Assembly (NCBI RefSeq): GCF_001279775.1
Contig: NZ_LGDG01000239.1
Location: 1-64,000, forward strand
Length of the DNA: 64,000 nt
Direction: 5' to 3'
Source: Streptomyces sp. MMG1533
Lineage (GTDB): Bacteria; Actinomycetota; Actinomycetes; Streptomycetales; Streptomycetaceae
Below are positions 8,401 through 17,491 of this stretch, piece by piece (within the stretch, counting starts at the first letter, position 1; every line of letters starts with the position of its first letter). The notes beneath the pieces were generated by a model. That model was not told where the DNA came from and made no database searches. It was given only the letters and a program-made list of their open reading frames with translations. The position numbers and the translations under genes are program-made.

Positions 8401-9810
8401 TCACACGTCGAAGTAGAGCTCGAACTCGTGCGGGTGCGGACGCAGCTGCAGCGGCGCGATCTCGTTGGCGCGCTTGAAGTCGATCCACGTCTCGATCAGG
8501 TCCGGCGTGAAGACGTCGCCCTGGAGGAGGAACTCGTGGTCGGCCTCGAGGCGGTCGAGGACGGCCGGGAGGGAGGTCGGGACCTGCGCCACGCTCGCGT
8601 GCTCCTCGGGAGCCAGCTCGTACAGGTCCTTGTCGATCGGCTCGGCCGGCTCGATCTTGTTCTTGATGCCGTCCAGGCCCGCGAGCAGCAGGGCGGAGAA
8701 CGCCAGGTACGGGTTGCCGGAGGAGTCGGGCGCACGGAACTCGACGCGCTTGGCCTTCGGGTTGGAGCCCGTGATCGGGATACGCATGGCCGCGGAGCGG
8801 TTGCGCTGCGAGTACACCAGGTTGATCGGCGCCTCGAAGCCCGGCACCAGACGGTGGTACGAGTTCACCGTCGGGTTGGTGAAGGCGAGCAGCGACGGGG
8901 CGTGCTTGAGGATGCCGCCGATGTAGAAGCGGGCGGTGTCCGACAGGCCCGCGTAACCGGCCTCGTCGTAGAACAGCGGGGAGCCGTTGGTCCACAGCGA
9001 CTGGTGGACGTGCATGCCCGAGCCGTTGTCGCCGAAGATCGGCTTCGGCATGAAGGTCGCGGTCTTGCCGTTGCGCCAGGCCACGTTCTTCACGATGTAC
9101 TTGAAGAGCTGCAGGTCGTCGGCCGCGGCGAGCAGCGTGTTGAACTTGTAGTTGATCTCGGCCTGGCCGGCGGTGCCCACCTCGTGGTGCTGACGCTCGA
9201 CCTGGAGGCCGGAGGCGGCCAGCTCCAGGGAGATCTCCGCACGCAGGTCGGCGAAGTGGTCGACCGGCGGGGTCGGGAAGTAGCCGCCCTTGTAGCGGAC
9301 CTTGTAACCACGGTTGTCCTCGAGGGCGCCGGTGTTCCAGGCGCCCGCCTCGGAGTCGATGTGGTAGAAGGACTCGTTCGCGCTGGTCGCGAAGCGGACC
9401 GAGTCGAAGACGTAGAACTCGGCCTCGGGCCCGAAGTACGCGGTGTCCGCGATACCGGTCGACGCCAGGTACGCCTCGGCCTTCTTCGCCACGTTGCGCG
9501 GGTCACGGCTGTACTGCTCGCCGGTGATCGGGTCGTGGATGAAGAAGTTGATGTTCAGCGTCTTGTCGCGGCGGAAGGGGTCGACCCGGGCGGTCGACAG
9601 GTCCGCGCGCAGCGCCATGTCGGACTCGTGAATGGCCTGGAAGCCGCGGATCGACGAGCCGTCGAAGGCGAGCTCGTCGTCCGGGTCGAACGCCTCGACG
9701 GGCAGCGTGAAGTGCTGCATGACGCCCGGCAGGTCGCAGAAGCGGACGTCGACGAACTTGACGCCCTCGTCCGCGATGAACTTCTTGGCCTCGTCGGCGT
9801 TCTGGAACAT
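8401..9810 (-). CDS. glnA: Glutamine synthetase type I
   Basis: 469 residues, the standard GSI-beta length, catalysing ATP-dependent amidation of glutamate. Visible signatures are FDGSSIRGF near residue 50, [13 protein letters not shown], the ATP-binding [16 protein letters not shown] and the glutamate-loop region NRSAAMRIP. The adenylylation site is present: Tyr397 in [11 protein letters not shown], at the same position as Tyr397 of E. coli, so activity is probably switched by GlnE. AGGAGG lies 5-10 bases before ATG 9810. The promoter carries a four-site GlnR region. Confidence 0.98.
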   Translation of the reverse strand: MFQNADEAKKFIADEGVKFVDVRFCDLPGVMQHFTLPVEAFDPDDELAFDGSSIRGFQAIHESDMALRADLSTARVDPFRRDKTLNINFFIHDPITGEQYSRDPRNVAKKAEAYLASTGIADTAYFGPEAEFYVFDSVRFATSANESFYHIDSEAGAWNTGALEDNRGYKVRYKGGYFPTPPVDHFADLRAEISLELAASGLQVERQHHEVGTAGQAEINYKFNTLLAAADDLQLFKYIVKNVAWRNGKTATFMPKPIFGDNGSGMHVHQSLWTNGSPLFYDEAGYAGLSDTARFYIGGILKHAPSLLAFTNPTVNSYHRLVPGFEAPINLVYSQRNRSAAMRIPITGSNPKAKRVEFRAPDSSGNPYLAFSALLLAGLDGIKNKIEPAEPIDKDLYELAPEEHASVAQVPTSLPAVLDRLEADHEFLLQGDVFTPDLIETWIDFKRANEIAPLQLRPHPHEFELYFDV

Positions 9811-9906
9811 CCAGCTCCTCCTACTCCCGACGGTCGTGCCGGGGTGGTAGTTCGTTCGTGCGGCCAGTGCGGTGGCACACGCTGTCGTCGACCCTAGGTA
9901 CGGGTG

Positions 9907-9944
9907 ATTTCTCGGGCGTGACCCATTTGTTTCGCACAAGTTAA
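9907..9944 (-). promoter_or_regulatory. GlnR-binding region of glnA (two a/b box pairs)
   Basis: Read on the minus strand, four 5-bp boxes are spaced by exactly 6 bp: TTAAC, GAAAC, GTCAC, GAAAT. This matches the actinobacterial GlnR consensus GTnAC-n6-GnAAC repeated twice. A -10-like TAGGGT lies at 9896-9891 without a good -35, as expected for an activator-dependent promoter. GlnR is known to activate glnA under nitrogen limitation in Streptomyces; its use here is inferred from the boxes. Confidence 0.85.
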
Positions 9945-9995
9945 CCGGACATCGTGGCGCCCACCCCACCTGTCCGTATCGCGAAACGCGCACAG

Positions 9996-10010
9996 TACCG
10001 TGGACGGGTG
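9996..10010 (+). promoter_or_regulatory. Leaderless-type promoter of the RDD gene
   Basis: A -10 box TACCGT (9996-10001) ends 6 bases before the GTG start at 10008 and no ribosome binding site lies between. Transcription would begin at or next to the start codon. Confidence 0.6.
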
Positions 10011-10475
10011 GACAACAGGCATGCAATCGGATCGTGGCTTTCCGGACCGCGCGCGGCCGCGGAAGAAGCCGGTGTCGACTTCGGATACCGCGGCGAGCAG
10101 CTCGGTCTGCCGGAGGAGGGACCGGGCTCGATCGCCCGCCCCGGCCGGCGCCTCGCCGCCATCGCCGTCGACTGGGGCCTGTGCCTCTTGATCGCATACG
10201 GTCTCATCACGCACGGCTACGACCAGGCGACCAGCAACTGGGCCCTCCTCGTCTTCTTCCTGCTCGGCGCCCTCACCGTCGGCACGGTCGGCTTCACTCC
10301 CGGTAAGCGCCTCTTCGGACTGCGCGTGGTCGCCCTCGACACCGGCCGCGTCAGCCCCACCCGTGCTCTGCTCCGCACCGTCCTGCTCTGCCTCGCCGTC
10401 CCCGCCCTGATCTGGGACCGCGACGGCCGGGGCCTGCACGACAGGCTGGCCCGCACGGTCGAGGTCCGCAACTAG
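10008..10475 (+). CDS. RDD family membrane protein
   Basis: 155 residues from GTG 10008 ([20 protein letters not shown]). The domain opens with [20 protein letters not shown], containing the Arg and Asp of the RDD family. Membrane segments lie at about 48-66 and 78-98, with a third near 125-140 ([17 protein letters not shown]); the conserved [14 protein letters not shown] falls between the second and third. The family has few assigned functions, some in ion transport. The equivalent mycobacterial gene also sits between a DUF4191 gene and glnA, so the pairing is conserved. A strong terminator follows. Confidence 0.9.
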   Translation: MDNRHAIGSWLSGPRAAAEEAGVDFGYRGEQLGLPEEGPGSIARPGRRLAAIAVDWGLCLLIAYGLITHGYDQATSNWALLVFFLLGALTVGTVGFTPGKRLFGLRVVALDTGRVSPTRALLRTVLLCLAVPALIWDRDGRGLHDRLARTVEVRN

Positions 10476-10499
10476 GTCCGCATCCAGGTCCGCACGACG

Positions 10500-10533
10500 A
10501 AGGGGGCGCCCGGAGTGATCCGGGCGCCCCCTT
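10500..10533. terminator. Bidirectional terminator between RDD and DUF4191 genes
   Basis: A perfect 15-bp stem (10500-10514 with 10519-10533, core GGGGGCGCCCGGA) encloses the loop GTGA. It is flanked by A and T on the outer ends and lies between convergent genes. Confidence 0.9.
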
Positions 10534-10554
10534 CATGTTTCGTGTTCGAGGGAG

Positions 10555-11256
10555 TCAGCGGGCCTTCGGCCCGCCCTTCGGGAGCTTCATGCCCTTCGGC
10601 ATCGGCCCCTTCGGCAGCGGCATGTTGCTCATCAGGTCGCCCAGGGCGCGCAGCCGGTCGTTGGTGGCCGTCACCTGCGGGCCGGTCAGCACGCGCGGCA
10701 GCTTCAGCATGGTCGTGCGCAGCTTCTTCAGCTCGACCTGGCCCTCGCCCGTGCCCACCATCAGGTCGTGCACCGGCACGTCCGCGACGATGCGGTTCAT
10801 CTTCTTCTTCTCGGCGGCCAGCAGGCTCTTGACCCGGTTCGGGTTGCCCTCGGCGACCAGGACGATGCCGGCCTTGCCGACGGCCCGGTGCACCACGTCC
10901 TGGCTGCGGTTCATCGCCACCGCGGGGGTGGTCGTCCAGCCCCGGCCGACATTGTCGAGTACCGCCGCGGCTGCGCCCGGCTGGCCCTCCATCTGCCCGA
11001 AGGCCGCTCGCTCGGCCCGGCGCCCGAATACGATCGCCGACGCGAGGAAGGCGAGCAGGAGGCCCAGAATGCCGAGATAGATGGGGTGACCGATCAAGAA
11101 ACCGATCGCGAGGAAGGCACCGAAGGTGACGATTCCTACAGCCGCGAGTACAAGACCGATCTTCTTGTCGGCCTTGCGGGTCATCTTGTAGGTCAGAGCG
11201 ATCTGCTTGAGTCGCCCGGGATTCGCAGCGTCCGCTGCCGTGTCCTTCCTCGCCAT
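10555..11256 (-). CDS. DUF4191 domain-containing membrane protein
   Basis: 233 residues. The N-terminus is basic (LKQIALTYKMTRKADKKIG), followed by a membrane pair at about 33-53 and 57-77. The soluble C-terminal part ends in a Pro/Lys/Gly-rich tail (LPKGPMPKGMKLPKGGPKAR). DUF4191 is actinobacterial and is found next to lipA in both Streptomyces and Mycobacterium, which suggests but does not show a link with lipoate metabolism. No catalytic motif is visible. Confidence 0.9.
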   Translation of the reverse strand: MARKDTAADAANPGRLKQIALTYKMTRKADKKIGLVLAAVGIVTFGAFLAIGFLIGHPIYLGILGLLLAFLASAIVFGRRAERAAFGQMEGQPGAAAAVLDNVGRGWTTTPAVAMNRSQDVVHRAVGKAGIVLVAEGNPNRVKSLLAAEKKKMNRIVADVPVHDLMVGTGEGQVELKKLRTTMLKLPRVLTGPQVTATNDRLRALGDLMSNMPLPKGPMPKGMKLPKGGPKAR

Positions 11257-11324
11257 GGCACGAAGTCTACGTGTCCCCGGGAGCGCCGACGACGGCAGTG
11301 TCCGCAGGAGGGCGGGAGGAGGGG

Positions 11325-11525
11325 TCAGGGACGTCCGGTGAACGTCTGCTCCAGGACGCGCTGGGCCTCGACCCGGTCCTTCGCGCGGCGGCGGTCCTCC
11401 AGGACGGAGGTCCAGGCGTTGCGGCGGGCGGTGCGCTGGCCACTGCTCATGAGCAGGGATTCGACGGCGCGGAGTGCGTCGGTGAACGTCGGGATTGCTG
11501 TGGCGCGTACGGGCGCGGCCTGCAT
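11325..11525 (-). CDS. Small conserved-type protein of unknown function
   Basis: 66 residues from ATG 11525 (MQAAPVRATAIPTFTDALRA), preceded by a GGGGGG run; an in-frame start at 11588 is possible but lies upstream of that site. It is mostly helical and rich in Arg (SGQRTARRNAWTSVLEDRRR), soluble, with no known motif. A well-formed promoter lies 70-98 bp upstream. It is transcribed in the same direction as lipA and DUF4191. Confidence 0.7.
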   Translation of the reverse strand: MQAAPVRATAIPTFTDALRAVESLLMSSGQRTARRNAWTSVLEDRRRAKDRVEAQRVLEQTFTGRP

Positions 11526-11594
11526 GATGGAGGTCCCCCCTCGATACCGCTGCGGGTATGGGTGTACGTGGTGTGAGTCCAGCGTCACTGATTG

Positions 11595-11623
11595 GTGTTA
11601 CCAGGGCGTGACCGACCGGTCAA
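11595..11623 (-). promoter_or_regulatory. Promoter TTGACC-17-TAACAC with overlapping palindrome
   Basis: On the minus strand, TTGACC (11623-11618) and TAACAC (11600-11595) are separated by exactly 17 bp. The perfect palindrome TGACCGACCGGTCA (11609-11622) covers most of the -35 box and the start of the spacer, where a repressor would block RNA polymerase. It would drive the 66-residue gene. Confidence 0.6.
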
Positions 11624-11765
11624 ACGCCAATGAAGCCTTGATGCGGGGCTCTCAAACGCGGACGCGGCCCTGACGTATGCCCTCATCAGCGAGGACGGTC
11701 AGAACCGCGTCGTATCGGTCACTACTGGCGAGTAGCCTCTTGTGCGCGAATTCACACGCTTGCGT

Positions 11766-11798
11766 CACTCCGTGCCGGGCAAGGAGGGTGACGGAGTG
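11766..11798 (-). terminator. Probable lipA terminator
   Basis: CACTCCGT (11766-11773) is complementary to ACGGAGTG (11791-11798), directly beyond the lipA stop codon. The 17-base loop is long, so this is weaker than the other terminators. Confidence 0.45.
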
Positions 11799-12764
11799 TC
11801 AGACGGCCTGCGAGGCGATGTAGGAACCACGCTTCTCCACGGCCATCTGGTACAGCCGCCCGGCACGGTACGAGGAACGCACCAGCGGGCCGGACATCAC
11901 ACCGGAGAAGCCGATCTGCTCGGCCTCGTCCTTCAGCTCCACGAACTCGTGCGGCTTGACCCAGCGCTCCACGGGGTGGTGGCGCACGGACGGGCGCAGG
12001 TACTGCGTGATGGTGACCAGCTCGCAGCCCGCGTCGTGCAGCTGCTTGAGCGCCTCGCTGACCTCCTCGCGGGTCTCGCCCATGCCGAGGATCAGGTTCG
12101 ACTTGGTGACCAGACCGTAGTCGCGGGCGTCGGTGATGACCTTCAGCGAGCGCTCGTAGCGGAAGCCGGGGCGGATGCGCTTGAAGATGCGGGGGACCGT
12201 CTCGACGTTGTGCGCGAAGACCTCGGGGCGGGAGGCGAAGACCTCGTCCAGGAGCTCCGGTACGGCGTTGAAGTCCGGGGCGAGGAGCTCCACCTTGGTG
12301 CGGCCGGCCTCGCGGGAGGCGGTCTGCTCGTGGATCTGGCGGACCGTCTCGGCGTAGAGCCAGGCGCCGCCGTCCTCCAGGTCGTCGCGGGCGACGCCGG
12401 TGATCGTGGCGTAGTTCAGGTCCATGGTGACCACGGACTCGCCCACGCGCCGGGGCTCGTCCCGGTCGAGCGCCTCGGGCTTGCCGGTGTCGATCTGGCA
12501 GAAGTCGCAGCGCCGGGTGCACTGGTCGCCGCCGATGAGGAAGGTGGCCTCACGGTCTTCCCAGCACTCGTAGATGTTGGGGCAGCCGGCTTCCTGGCAG
12601 ACGGTGTGCAGGCCCTCGCTCTTCACGAGGTTCTGCATCTTGGTGTACTCGGGACCCATTTTCGCCCGGGTCTTGATCCACTCGGGCTTGCGCTCGATGG
12701 GGGTCTGGCTGTTGCGGACCTCCAGGCGCAGCATCTTGCGTCCGTCGGGTGCGACTGCGGACAC
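11799..12764 (-). CDS. lipA: Lipoyl synthase
   Basis: 321 residues from GTG 12764, chosen because GGGAG lies 7 bases upstream and the family starts near here. This radical-SAM enzyme inserts two sulfurs into octanoyl groups on lipoyl domains. Both iron-sulfur clusters are visible: the auxiliary cluster Cys56, Cys61, Cys67 ([12 protein letters not shown]) and the radical-SAM cluster Cys82, Cys86, Cys89 (CTRRCDFC). The C-terminal SSYRA motif, which supplies the serine ligand, is present (VRSSYRAG). It acts after LipB, encoded just upstream, and serves the E2 protein at 28.7-30.5 kb. Confidence 0.97.
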   Translation of the reverse strand: MSAVAPDGRKMLRLEVRNSQTPIERKPEWIKTRAKMGPEYTKMQNLVKSEGLHTVCQEAGCPNIYECWEDREATFLIGGDQCTRRCDFCQIDTGKPEALDRDEPRRVGESVVTMDLNYATITGVARDDLEDGGAWLYAETVRQIHEQTASREAGRTKVELLAPDFNAVPELLDEVFASRPEVFAHNVETVPRIFKRIRPGFRYERSLKVITDARDYGLVTKSNLILGMGETREEVSEALKQLHDAGCELVTITQYLRPSVRHHPVERWVKPHEFVELKDEAEQIGFSGVMSGPLVRSSYRAGRLYQMAVEKRGSYIASQAV

Positions 12765-13067
12765 ATCGGCTCCCTGTAGCTTCGATTCTTCGGCGTACAC
12801 CAGGGTACGCCCGTGCGTTTTCGGTCCCCGGGGTGGGCAACCTTGCGGAACTGTGGTGCATTCCCCGCACCCGGCGCGGGTGAGGGCGTGTGCCCTCGCC
12901 CTGTGGCGCACCTCTCGACCCACTGAGTCGGGGGTGGGTGGGCACAGGCCGGGGGTCGAGGGGGCGGAGCCCCCTGGCGGGGTCGAAGGGGCGGAGCCCC
13001 TGGGGACGGGGCGGGACGGGGCGGGAACGGGCGGCGGGGGCGAGGAAACCATGCCCCCGCCGCAGCG
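12765..13067. repeat. 303-bp lipB-lipA intergenic region with GC-rich repeats
   Basis: Two near-identical blocks, GTCGAGGGGGCGGAGCCCC (12955-12973) and GTCGAAGGGGCGGAGCCCC (12982-13000), each contain a GGGGCGGAGCCCC hairpin. They are followed by tandem GGGACGGGGC units (13003-13029). Such hairpins are frequent in Streptomyces intergenic DNA and may end lipB transcription. The lipA side (12765-12900) shows no clear structure. Confidence 0.7.
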
Positions 13068-13865
13068 CTACGCCGTGGCCCGCTCGACCTCCCGCGGCTT
13101 CAACTCCGCGTTCTCCAGCACATCCAGAAGGTGCCGCTCCACCACGGGCAGCACCTCCTCGATCGTCACATCACGCCCGAGCTCGTTCGCGAGGGAGGCG
13201 ACCCCCGCGTCCCGGATCCCGCACGGGATGATGCGGTCGAACCACCGGTTGTCGGGGTTCACGTTCAGGGCGAAGCCGTGCATCGTGACGCCCTTGGCCA
13301 CCCGGATGCCGATCGCCGCGATCTTGCGGTCCTCGCGGCGCTGGCCGGCGTTGGAGGGGGCGTACTCCGGGCCGTTCATGCGCGGGTCGAACTCCTCGTC
13401 CTGCAGACGCGGGTCGAAGTCCAGGGACAGCCCGCCGAGCGACGGCCGCTGCTCCACCGGGTCGCCCAGCACCCACACCCCGCTGCGGCCCTCGACCCGG
13501 GACGTCTCCAGGCCGAACTCCGCGCAGGTGCGGATCAGTGCCTCTTCCAGGCGCCGTACGTGCGCCACGACGTCCACCGGACGCGGGAGCTTCTGGATCG
13601 GGTAGCCGACCAGCTGGCCCGGGCCGTGCCAGGTGATCTTGCCGCCGCGGTCGACGTCGATGACGGGAGTGCCGTCGAGCGGCCGCTCACTGTCCGTTGT
13701 GCGCCGGCCGGCCGTGTAGACCGGGGGGTGCTCCAGAAGCAGCACGGTGTCGGCGATCTCGTCGGCGAACCGCGCCGCGTGCACCCGGCGCTGCTCGTCC
13801 CACGCCTCCTGGTACTCGACGGCGTCCGCACCGAATCCCATACGGACGAACCGCAACTCACTCAC
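13068..13865 (-). CDS. lipB: Octanoyltransferase LipB
   Basis: 265 residues from GTG 13865, with GGGAGG 9 bases upstream. LipB moves octanoate from acyl carrier protein to lipoyl domains. Signatures are [18 protein letters not shown] (residues 73-90), KIAAIGIRV with Lys181, and the catalytic Cys215 in IPCGIRDAG. Compared with the roughly 213-residue E. coli enzyme there is an acidic insert at about 135-180 between the strand ending VWVLGD and the catalytic Lys. The gene is divergent from the HTH-TPR regulator. Confidence 0.95.
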   Translation of the reverse strand: MSELRFVRMGFGADAVEYQEAWDEQRRVHAARFADEIADTVLLLEHPPVYTAGRRTTDSERPLDGTPVIDVDRGGKITWHGPGQLVGYPIQKLPRPVDVVAHVRRLEEALIRTCAEFGLETSRVEGRSGVWVLGDPVEQRPSLGGLSLDFDPRLQDEEFDPRMNGPEYAPSNAGQRREDRKIAAIGIRVAKGVTMHGFALNVNPDNRWFDRIIPCGIRDAGVASLANELGRDVTIEEVLPVVERHLLDVLENAELKPREVERATA

Positions 13866-14136
13866 GGCAAGCGCCTCCCTAGAAGCCCTGGCGGGTCGTA
13901 AGGCACAAAGCGTGCCTACGCCACTGTACGACCGAGCCTCGCGCGTCAGCCGTGCGGTCAATCCTCACACGATCGGATGAACGCGCATCGAAGTGTGCGA
14001 TCACCTGCTCACTCTCCGCTACATTCGCGCCGTCCACAGAGGCCATAAGGGCTGCTCACAGGCAATCCGGGCAACGCAGGCACCGCAGGCACGAAGCGGC
14101 CTCAGCGAGGCCCGAAGGCAGGAGACCGCACCGCAG

Positions 14137-15573
14137 ATGACGGAACGACCCGCGCAGCGCACTCCCAACCGACAGCTCGCCGCGCTCATCGCAGAAGCGG
14201 GGTTCTCCAACGCGGGTCTCGCCCGTCGAGTGGACCAGCTCGGTCTCGAACACGGGCTCGACCTGAGATACGACAAGACGTCCGTGACCCGGTGGCTGCG
14301 CGGGCAGCAGCCCCGCGGCACCACCCCCGCCCTCATCGCCGAGGTCTTCACCCGCCGCCTCGGCCGCAGGCTCACCGCCCAGGATCTCGGGCTCGACGCC
14401 TGCGCCCCCGTCTACGCGGGCCTGGAGTTCGCCGCCACCCCCGAAGAGGCCGTCGACATCATCAGCGGGCTGTGGCGCAAGGACTCCGGCAGTCACGCCG
14501 AACTCCGCAAGATCGCGTTCACCCCGGCCGGACTGGTCGTCCCCAGCCGGGACTGGCTGATCGGCCGGGCCGACGACAGGGTGGCCCGCGGCGAGGCGCC
14601 GGCCCGCGTCCCCGCGCAGGGACGTGTGGGGGTACCCAGGCAGCGCGGCCAGACCGAGCGCGGCCCCGGCCAGAAGGTCACGGGTGGCGACATCTCCGCC
14701 CTCCGCTCGGTCGGCGAGCTGTTCCGCTCCCTCGACGACATGTACGGCGGCGGCCACGCCCGTCAGGCCCTCGTGCGCTACCTGGAGCACGAGTGCGAGC
14801 CGATGCTGCGCGGCACCTACGGCGAGCAGACCGGCCGCCGCCTGTTCGCCGCCGCCGCCGACCTCACGAGGCTCGCGGGCTGGACGTCGTACGACATCGC
14901 CGCGCACGGCCTCGCCCAGCGCTACTTCGTGCAGGCGCTACGGCTCGCGCAGGCGGCCGGGGACCGGGCGTACGGCTCCTACGTGCTGGTCACGATGAGC
15001 CGACAGGCCGTCTACCTCGGGCACGGCCGCGAGGCGGTGCAGCTGGCGCGGGTGGCCCAGCAAGGAGTGGGGACCAACGCCCCGCCCGCCGTACAGGCGC
15101 TGCTGCACGCGGTCGAGGCGCGCGGGCACGGGGTGCTCGGCGAGGTGCGCGCCTGCACCGGATCGCTGGTACGGGCCGAGCGCGCCCTGGAGGCGGCCCG
15201 GCCCGGCGACGACGTCCCGCACTGGGCCCGCTTCTTCGACGAGGCGCAGCTCGCCGACGAGTTCGGGCACTGCCACCGGGACCTCCAGCAGTTCCGCTCG
15301 GCCGCCCAACACGCCGAGCGCTCCCTGCAGCTGCGCGCCCCCTCCTACGCCCGCAGCCGTCTCTTCTGCCGCGTCGTCCTCGCCTCCGCCCGCCTCGGCC
15401 TCGGCGAACTCGACCAGGCCTGCGCGCACGGTGCGGAGGCCGCCGGCCAGGCCGCGGAGATGCGGTCGGTGCGGGCCGTCGAGTACGTACGGGACTTCGA
15501 GCGCAGGCTGGAGCCGTACAAGGACGCGGCACCGGTGCGAGGGTACCGGGACAAGGTGGCGGCTCTCGGTTAG
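14137..15573 (+). CDS. HTH-TPR regulatory protein, NsdA-like family
   Basis: 478 residues from ATG 14137 (MTERPAQRTPNRQLAALIAE). The N-terminal 80 residues form a helix-turn-helix (AGFSNAGLARRVDQLG ... TSVTRWLRGQQPRG). The rest is alpha-helical TPR-like sequence, for example QALRLAQAAGDRAYGSYVL and SAAQHAERSLQLRAPSYARS. This is the architecture of a Streptomyces regulator family that includes NsdA, a repressor of sporulation and antibiotic production. Residues about 151-172 (VPAQGRVGVPRQRGQTERG) look like an insert relative to the even helical pattern. Target genes are unknown; it is divergent from lipB. Confidence 0.8.
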   Translation: MTERPAQRTPNRQLAALIAEAGFSNAGLARRVDQLGLEHGLDLRYDKTSVTRWLRGQQPRGTTPALIAEVFTRRLGRRLTAQDLGLDACAPVYAGLEFAATPEEAVDIISGLWRKDSGSHAELRKIAFTPAGLVVPSRDWLIGRADDRVARGEAPARVPAQGRVGVPRQRGQTERGPGQKVTGGDISALRSVGELFRSLDDMYGGGHARQALVRYLEHECEPMLRGTYGEQTGRRLFAAAADLTRLAGWTSYDIAAHGLAQRYFVQALRLAQAAGDRAYGSYVLVTMSRQAVYLGHGREAVQLARVAQQGVGTNAPPAVQALLHAVEARGHGVLGEVRACTGSLVRAERALEAARPGDDVPHWARFFDEAQLADEFGHCHRDLQQFRSAAQHAERSLQLRAPSYARSRLFCRVVLASARLGLGELDQACAHGAEAAGQAAEMRSVRAVEYVRDFERRLEPYKDAAPVRGYRDKVAALG

Positions 15574-17333
15574 GCGGCCCGGGCCCGGGGCGTCGGCAGC
15601 GGGTCCGCCGCGTGCATCGACCCCGCCGCCCCCAGATCCGCCAGGATCGCCGCCGATGCCCGGTGGCCCGAGTGCAGTGCGCCCTGGACGGTGCTGGTGT
15701 CGCGGTGGTCGCCGCACACGTACAGGCCGGCGAGCAGCCGCACCGGGCGGCGCAGATCGTGCGGTGGGCGCATCGCGGGGACCGCCTCGGCGGTGTGGTG
15801 GACGGCGAGGGTCTCCCAGCGGCGGGTGGAGGTGCCGTAGAGGCGGGACAGGTGCATGCGTACGGCGGTGTCCAGGTCGGACGGCGGTGGGCCGAGGACC
15901 GTCGAGGAGACGAGGGTGCGGCCCGCGGGGGCACGGGACGGGTCGACGCGGCTGATCACCGCGGTGTGCGCGACCGGGCCGCCCCGGTCCGCGTCGAGCA
16001 GCAGGGCCGCGCCCGTCGCCGGCGGCTCGTCCGCCGTGTGGTGGACCACCGTCACCGGGTGGAAGTCCGGTACCCGCAGGCCGGGCAGGAGCTCGGCGGC
16101 GGCGCGGGCGTCGGTCGCGATCAGGACGGCCCGGCAGCGGATCTCGCCGTGTTCGGCGGTCGTCACCGAGGTGGTGGAGATCGAGGTGACCCGGACGCCG
16201 GTGTGCACGGTGCCCGGCGGCAGTGTCTGGGCGAGCAGCTCCGGCAGCGCCTCGGCCCCGCCCTCCGGCACGCACAGCCGCCCGCCCGCGAACGCCCGCA
16301 GCGCGAGGTCCGCGCACCGGCTGGACGTGGTCAGCTCCGGGTCGCACAGCAGGGCCGCGAGCAGTGGACGCAGGAACCCGTCGATCGTGCGGGGCGGCAC
16401 CCCGCGGGCGGCGAGCGCCTGCCCGGCAGGCAGTTCGGGACGGGCCAGGAGGCGCTCCACGGGGGTGTTCGCGATCCGGGACAGGGCGGCGCCGAGCCGG
16501 GCCTGGTCGACGGCGCTGCCGAGCGGGGCGGTTCCCCAGGGGCCCCGGGGAGCGCTGCGGCCGACACCGGTGACGGACGCCGGCCGGGCCTTGGGGGCGG
16601 CGCCCGGCCGGGTACCGCCCCGGCTCTTCGCCCCGGCGCCCGGCCAGGGAACCCCTCGGCCCTTCGCCCCGGCCCTCGACCGATCACCGTCCCGGCTCTC
16701 GGCCCCCGCGCCCGGCCAGGGAACCCCTCGGCTCTTCGCGCCGGCGCCCGGCCGGGTACCGCCCCGGCCCTTCGCCCCGGTGCCCGGCCAGAGAGCCCCC
16801 CGGCCCTTCGAGGCCGCGCCCGGCGCAGCAACCCCCCTCGACCCGGCGCCCGGCCGAGGCACCCCCCGGCCCCTCGCCGTGGAGGCCGACTCCGGATCCC
16901 CCCAGTCCCCGGACGCGGAGGAGCCCTGCCGCGGAACGCCCCGGCCCTTCGGTACGGAGGCCGGCCTGGGGGCGCTTGCCAGGGCGCGCACCGCGTGGAG
17001 TGCGCCCCGTGCGCCCCCGGCGTTGGGGGGCGGCCCGGCTTGGTGGTGGCGGCCGTCGCTGTGCAGCAGGACACCCGGTGCGAAGGGCCGCAGCACGAGC
17101 CCGTCGAGCCCTGGTGACAGCCGTAGTTCGGGATACGCCGTGGACAGCAGTTGTCCGATGCGGTCGAGTCGGAAGCCGTCGACCTTCTCGGTCGTCATCC
17201 GGCCGCCCACACACGGGGCGGCCTCCAGCACCGCGGTCGTCACTCCTGCGCTGGTCAGCCGATGCGCCGCGGACAGTCCGGCGACCCCGGCTCCCACGAT
17301 CACGACGTCTGCCTGGTACGCGGGCTCAAGCAC
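15570..17333 (-). CDS. FAD-dependent amine-oxidase-type oxidoreductase with internal repeat insertion
   Basis: 587 residues from GTG 17333, with GAGGAGGGG upstream. The N-terminus has the dinucleotide-binding motif DVVIVGAGVAGLSAAHRL and VGGRMTTEKVDGFRLDRIG. The C-terminus has the FAD-closing segment LYVCGDHRDTSTVQGALHSG. Between them, residues about 110-270 are low-complexity Gly/Pro/Arg/Ala repeats with a 12-residue period (KGRGVPWPGAGA-like); without these the protein would be about 430 residues, normal for the family. The substrate is unknown; desaturase-like and amine oxidases share this fold. The frame is intact, so the gene is probably expressed. It is convergent with the HTH-TPR gene, overlapping its stop by 4 bp. 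Confidence 0.9.
   Translation of the reverse strand: MLEPAYQADVVIVGAGVAGLSAAHRLTSAGVTTAVLEAAPCVGGRMTTEKVDGFRLDRIGQLLSTAYPELRLSPGLDGLVLRPFAPGVLLHSDGRHHQAGPPPNAGGARGALHAVRALASAPRPASVPKGRGVPRQGSSASGDWGDPESASTARGRGVPRPGAGSRGVAAPGAASKGRGALWPGTGAKGRGGTRPGAGAKSRGVPWPGAGAESRDGDRSRAGAKGRGVPWPGAGAKSRGGTRPGAAPKARPASVTGVGRSAPRGPWGTAPLGSAVDQARLGAALSRIANTPVERLLARPELPAGQALAARGVPPRTIDGFLRPLLAALLCDPELTTSSRCADLALRAFAGGRLCVPEGGAEALPELLAQTLPPGTVHTGVRVTSISTTSVTTAEHGEIRCRAVLIATDARAAAELLPGLRVPDFHPVTVVHHTADEPPATGAALLLDADRGGPVAHTAVISRVDPSRAPAGRTLVSSTVLGPPPSDLDTAVRMHLSRLYGTSTRRWETLAVHHTAEAVPAMRPPHDLRRPVRLLAGLYVCGDHRDTSTVQGALHSGHRASAAILADLGAAGSMHAADPLPTPRARAA
16600..16881. repeat. 36-bp minisatellite inside the FAD oxidoreductase gene
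   Basis: Units start at 16600, 16636, 16672, 16708, 16744, 16780, 16816 (30 bp) and 16846. Each begins GCGCCCGGCC or a close variant. The length divisible by 3 keeps the frame and yields 12-residue protein repeats. Confidence 0.93.
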
Positions 17334-17491
17334 GTGCCCCTCCTCGAGGTTGCGCGGCCGGTGGAGACGTCATGCCCCCAACTGGCTCCGGGGATACCCG
17401 AGTTCGGATCGAGGGTAGGGCCGTGATCGGTCAGGGGCAGTCGCGCATCGACAGGGCACGGTCGCACGACGGTCGCATACGATCGCAAGAG

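Noticed and set aside
16600-16881. CRISPR array or frameshifted pseudogene
   Set aside because: There are no spacers, and the units are in frame and translated within an intact oxidoreductase.
14292-17117. 941-residue Arg/Pro/Gly frame across two genes
   Set aside because: It spans a plus and a minus gene in a third frame and consists of low-complexity Arg/Pro/Gly; it is a shadow.
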